Positions 62,191-64,000 of a DNA stretch of 64,000 nucleotides are shown piece by piece. The position numbers were made by a program, and so were the translations under genes. The notes under the pieces are model-generated. The model was not told where the DNA came from and did not search any database. It was given only the letters and a program-made list of their open reading frames with translations. The stretch's first letter is position 1. Each line of letters begins with the position of its first letter. This DNA comes from Thermococcus gorgonarius. Lineage in GTDB: Archaea; Methanobacteriota_B; Thermococci; Thermococcales; Thermococcaceae. The stretch is taken from the NCBI RefSeq assembly GCF_002214385.1, contig NZ_CP014855.1:124001-188000 (forward strand). Direction: 5' to 3'.

Positions 62191-63366
62191 ATGGTAGCGG
62201 CCAAGACCATTAAATCTTTAGTTGAGAAGACTCCCCTCCCGGATGCGGTTAAGGAAGAGCTCTACAACAAGCTCATCGAGTACAATAAGAAGTACAAGCT
62301 CAAAAAGGCCGAGGTAGAGGCTATCGTTGAGGAAGTGGTGAAGGAGTACGAGAAGGCCCTTGTTGAGCCGGGAGAACCTGTTGGTACTGTTGCGGCACAG
62401 TCAATAGGTGAGCCTTCAACGCAGATGACCCTCAACACCTTCCACTACGCGGGTGTCGCTGAGATAAACGTTACCCTCGGTTTGCCCAGAATTATCGAAA
62501 TTGTCGATGCCAGGAAGAACCCATCAACACCAATCATGACGGTTTATCTTGACGAGGAGCACAGGCACGACATGGCCAAGGCCCTTGAAGTCGCCAGGAG
62601 AATAGAGGGAACCACCCTTGAAAACCTCGCCAGAGAGGAGACAATAGACATCCTTAACTTCGAGTATGTAGTTGAGATTGATCCTGAGAGGCTTGAAAAG
62701 GCAGGTCTTGACATGGAAAGGGTGCTGAAAAAACTGTCCAGCTCTTTTAAGAGCGCTGAGTTTGAGGCCGACGGGTACACGATCATCGTCAGGCCCAAAA
62801 AGGTTGGTAAGCTCTCAGACCTGAGAAAGCTTGCCGAAAAGGTTAAAAAGCACCGCCTTAAGGGTCTCTCTGGCGTCGGGAAGACCATCATAAGGAAGGA
62901 AGGCGACGAGTACGTGATATACACCGAGGGCTCGAACTTCAAGCAAGTACTAAAGGTCCCCGGCGTTGATCCAACCAGGACGAGAACCAACAACATCTGG
63001 GAGATCGCGGAAGTGCTCGGCATTGAAGCCGCCAGAAACGCCATAATAGAGGAAATAGTGAGCACAATGCGTGAGCAGGGTCTGGAGGTTGATATAAGAC
63101 ACATCATGCTCGTCGCCGACATGATGACTCTGGACGGGGCAATCCGTCCGATAGGGAGACATGGTGTGGTCGGAGAGAAGGCGAGCGTCCTGGCTAGGGC
63201 CGCCTTTGAGATAACTACCACGCACCTCTTCGAAGCAGCCGAGAGGGGTGAGGTCGATCCCCTCAACGGTGTCGTTGAGAACGTCCTCATCGGCCAGCCA
63301 ATCCCCGTTGGAACCGGGATGGTCAACCTGAAGATGGGCCTTCCCCTGAGACCGAAAAGGGAGTAG
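62191..63366 (+). CDS. rpoA2: RNA polymerase subunit Rpo1C (A'')
   Basis: 391 aa, the C-terminal third of the largest subunit. The trigger-loop region [20 protein letters not shown] followed by [20 protein letters not shown] is near residue 55, and [20 protein letters not shown] near residue 305. GAGGTGAG precedes the ATG, nine bases after the A' stop. No intein is present. Confidence 0.98.
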   Translation: MVAAKTIKSLVEKTPLPDAVKEELYNKLIEYNKKYKLKKAEVEAIVEEVVKEYEKALVEPGEPVGTVAAQSIGEPSTQMTLNTFHYAGVAEINVTLGLPRIIEIVDARKNPSTPIMTVYLDEEHRHDMAKALEVARRIEGTTLENLAREETIDILNFEYVVEIDPERLEKAGLDMERVLKKLSSSFKSAEFEADGYTIIVRPKKVGKLSDLRKLAEKVKKHRLKGLSGVGKTIIRKEGDEYVIYTEGSNFKQVLKVPGVDPTRTRTNNIWEIAEVLGIEAARNAIIEEIVSTMREQGLEVDIRHIMLVADMMTLDGAIRPIGRHGVVGEKASVLARAAFEITTTHLFEAAERGEVDPLNGVVENVLIGQPIPVGTGMVNLKMGLPLRPKRE

Positions 63367-63379
63367 GGAGGTGTGAAGT

Positions 63380-63685
63380 ATGGATCTTGCGTTTGAACTG
63401 AGAAAGGTATTGGAAACCGGAAAGGCAGTGCTCGGTTCAAGGAGGACAATACAGCTCGCAAAAACCGGTGGGGCTAAGCTCATTATAGTGGCTAAAAACG
63501 CCCCTGCCGAGATAAAGGAGGACATCTACTACTACGCGAAGCTGAGCGGGATACCCGTTTACGAGTTCGAGGGAACGAGCGTCGAGCTCGGCACTTTGTT
63601 GGGTAAGCCATTTGTCGTGGCTTCCCTGGCCATAGTGAACCCTGGCGAGAGCAACATACTCGCCTTGGCTGGGGGTAAGGAGTGA
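63380..63685 (+). CDS. rpl30e: Ribosomal protein eL30
   Basis: 101 aa of the L7Ae/eL30 fold: [20 protein letters not shown], then [20 protein letters not shown]. It lies directly after A'' (GGAGGTGTGAAGT) in the conserved archaeal order A''-eL30-NusA. Its stop overlaps the next start by one base. Confidence 0.96.
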   Translation: MDLAFELRKVLETGKAVLGSRRTIQLAKTGGAKLIIVAKNAPAEIKEDIYYYAKLSGIPVYEFEGTSVELGTLLGKPFVVASLAIVNPGESNILALAGGKE

Positions 63686-64000
63686 TGCCGCTCAAGCTCA
63701 ACACGGACCAGATCAAGTACATAGCCCTCTTCGAGAGCATGACCGGAGCGACTGTCCTCGACTGCCTCATCGATAACAACAGAAACAGACTCATCTACGT
63801 CATAAAGAAAGGAGAAATGGGCCTCGCCCTTGGAAAGAAAGGAGCAAACGTCAAGCGCGTTCAGAACATGCTCGGAAAGGAGGTAGAGCTCATAGAGCAC
63901 TCCGAAAATCCTGAGGAGTTCCTCAAGAACATTTATAAGAGCCTTGGGGTTAAGGTTAAAAAGATCCACATCACTGAGAAGCGTGATGGTAAAAAGGTCG
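63685..64000 (+). CDS. nusA: NusA-like transcription/KH protein (partial, cut by window end)
   Basis: 105 codons are present, the rest lies beyond the window. Archaeal NusA consists of two KH domains without the S1 and N-terminal parts of bacterial NusA. The first KH shows [20 protein letters not shown] near residue 45 (GKKG loop). It starts [20 protein letters not shown]; the ATG overlaps the eL30 TGA. uS12 normally follows. Confidence 0.92.
   Translation, partial: MPLKLNTDQIKYIALFESMTGATVLDCLIDNNRNRLIYVIKKGEMGLALGKKGANVKRVQNMLGKEVELIEHSENPEEFLKNIYKSLGVKVKKIHITEKRDGKKV

Noticed and set aside
56084-63366. Inteins in RNA polymerase or other large genes
   Set aside because: The subunits have normal lengths and uninterrupted conserved motifs.

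Overview
The window is a piece of a Thermococcales chromosome, most likely Thermococcus. This is inferred from the genes themselves: the long archaeal-type ribosomal protein cluster from uL3 to SecY, archaeal RNA polymerase subunits including an undivided Rpo2 and a split Rpo1, aIF1, Rpp29, Cbf5, archaeal adenylate kinase and archaeal SRP54. The translation signals are strong GAGGTGA-type Shine-Dalgarno sequences and the promoters are BRE/TATA (TTTAAA, TTTATAA). The CRISPR repeat also has the Thermococcales form. No species is claimed.

Layout. 1-651 is gene-free and rich in short hairpins. 652-16972 is the translation superoperon: a SPOUT RNA methyltransferase, uL3-uL4-uL23-uL2-uS19-uL22-uS3-uL29, aIF1, Rpp29, uS17-uL14-uL24-eS4-uL5-uS14-uS8-uL6-eL32-eL19-uL18-uS5-uL30-uL15, SecY, adenylate kinase, an EMC3/Oxa1-type insertase, eL34, cytidylate kinase and eL14. 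17047-20320 holds an SDR oxidoreductase, Cbf5, two small membrane proteins and an RsmC-like methyltransferase. 20306-26551 is a second translation/transcription cluster: tRNA-Ser, uS13-uS4-uS11-Rpo3, tRNA-Leu, eL18-uL13-uS9-Rpo10, tRNA-Pro, Rpo6, an enolase-like protein, uS2, tRNA-Leu and eL40.

26605-53777 is a mixed housekeeping region on both strands. It holds regulators (PadR, Lrp, a GfcR-like PRTase), a methylmalonyl-CoA module, PHP and metallophosphoesterase-like proteins, an intracellular GH13 enzyme, a short CRISPR array without cas genes, Maf, a PIN-ATPase-KH protein, MinD, a GPN-loop GTPase, an asparagine synthase, Sua5 coupled to a SecB-like protein, a VapBC pair, SerS, MoeA, SRP54 and MTA phosphorylase. 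tRNAs for Gly(GCC), Arg(GCG) and Arg(CCT) are interspersed. 53870-55219 is an NADH oxidase/CoA-disulfide-reductase-type flavoprotein. 55220-55524 is a second gene-free stretch resembling the left edge, followed by tRNA-Gly(CCC). 55823-64000 is the RNA polymerase operon rpoH-B-A'-A'' followed by eL30 and a NusA-like factor cut by the window end.

Most genes belong to one growth programme: ribosome assembly, RNAP, protein export (SecY, SRP54, EMC3-like, possibly SecB-like), nucleotide kinases and RNA modification. The least explained items are: two CRISPR spacers that match diverged copies of the same coding segment; a probable C/D box guide RNA at 34626-34685; the hairpin-rich gene-free tracts; catalytically degenerate enolase-like and metallophosphoesterase-like proteins; a 36-residue microprotein; and a tRNA gene overlapping the end of a methyltransferase gene.
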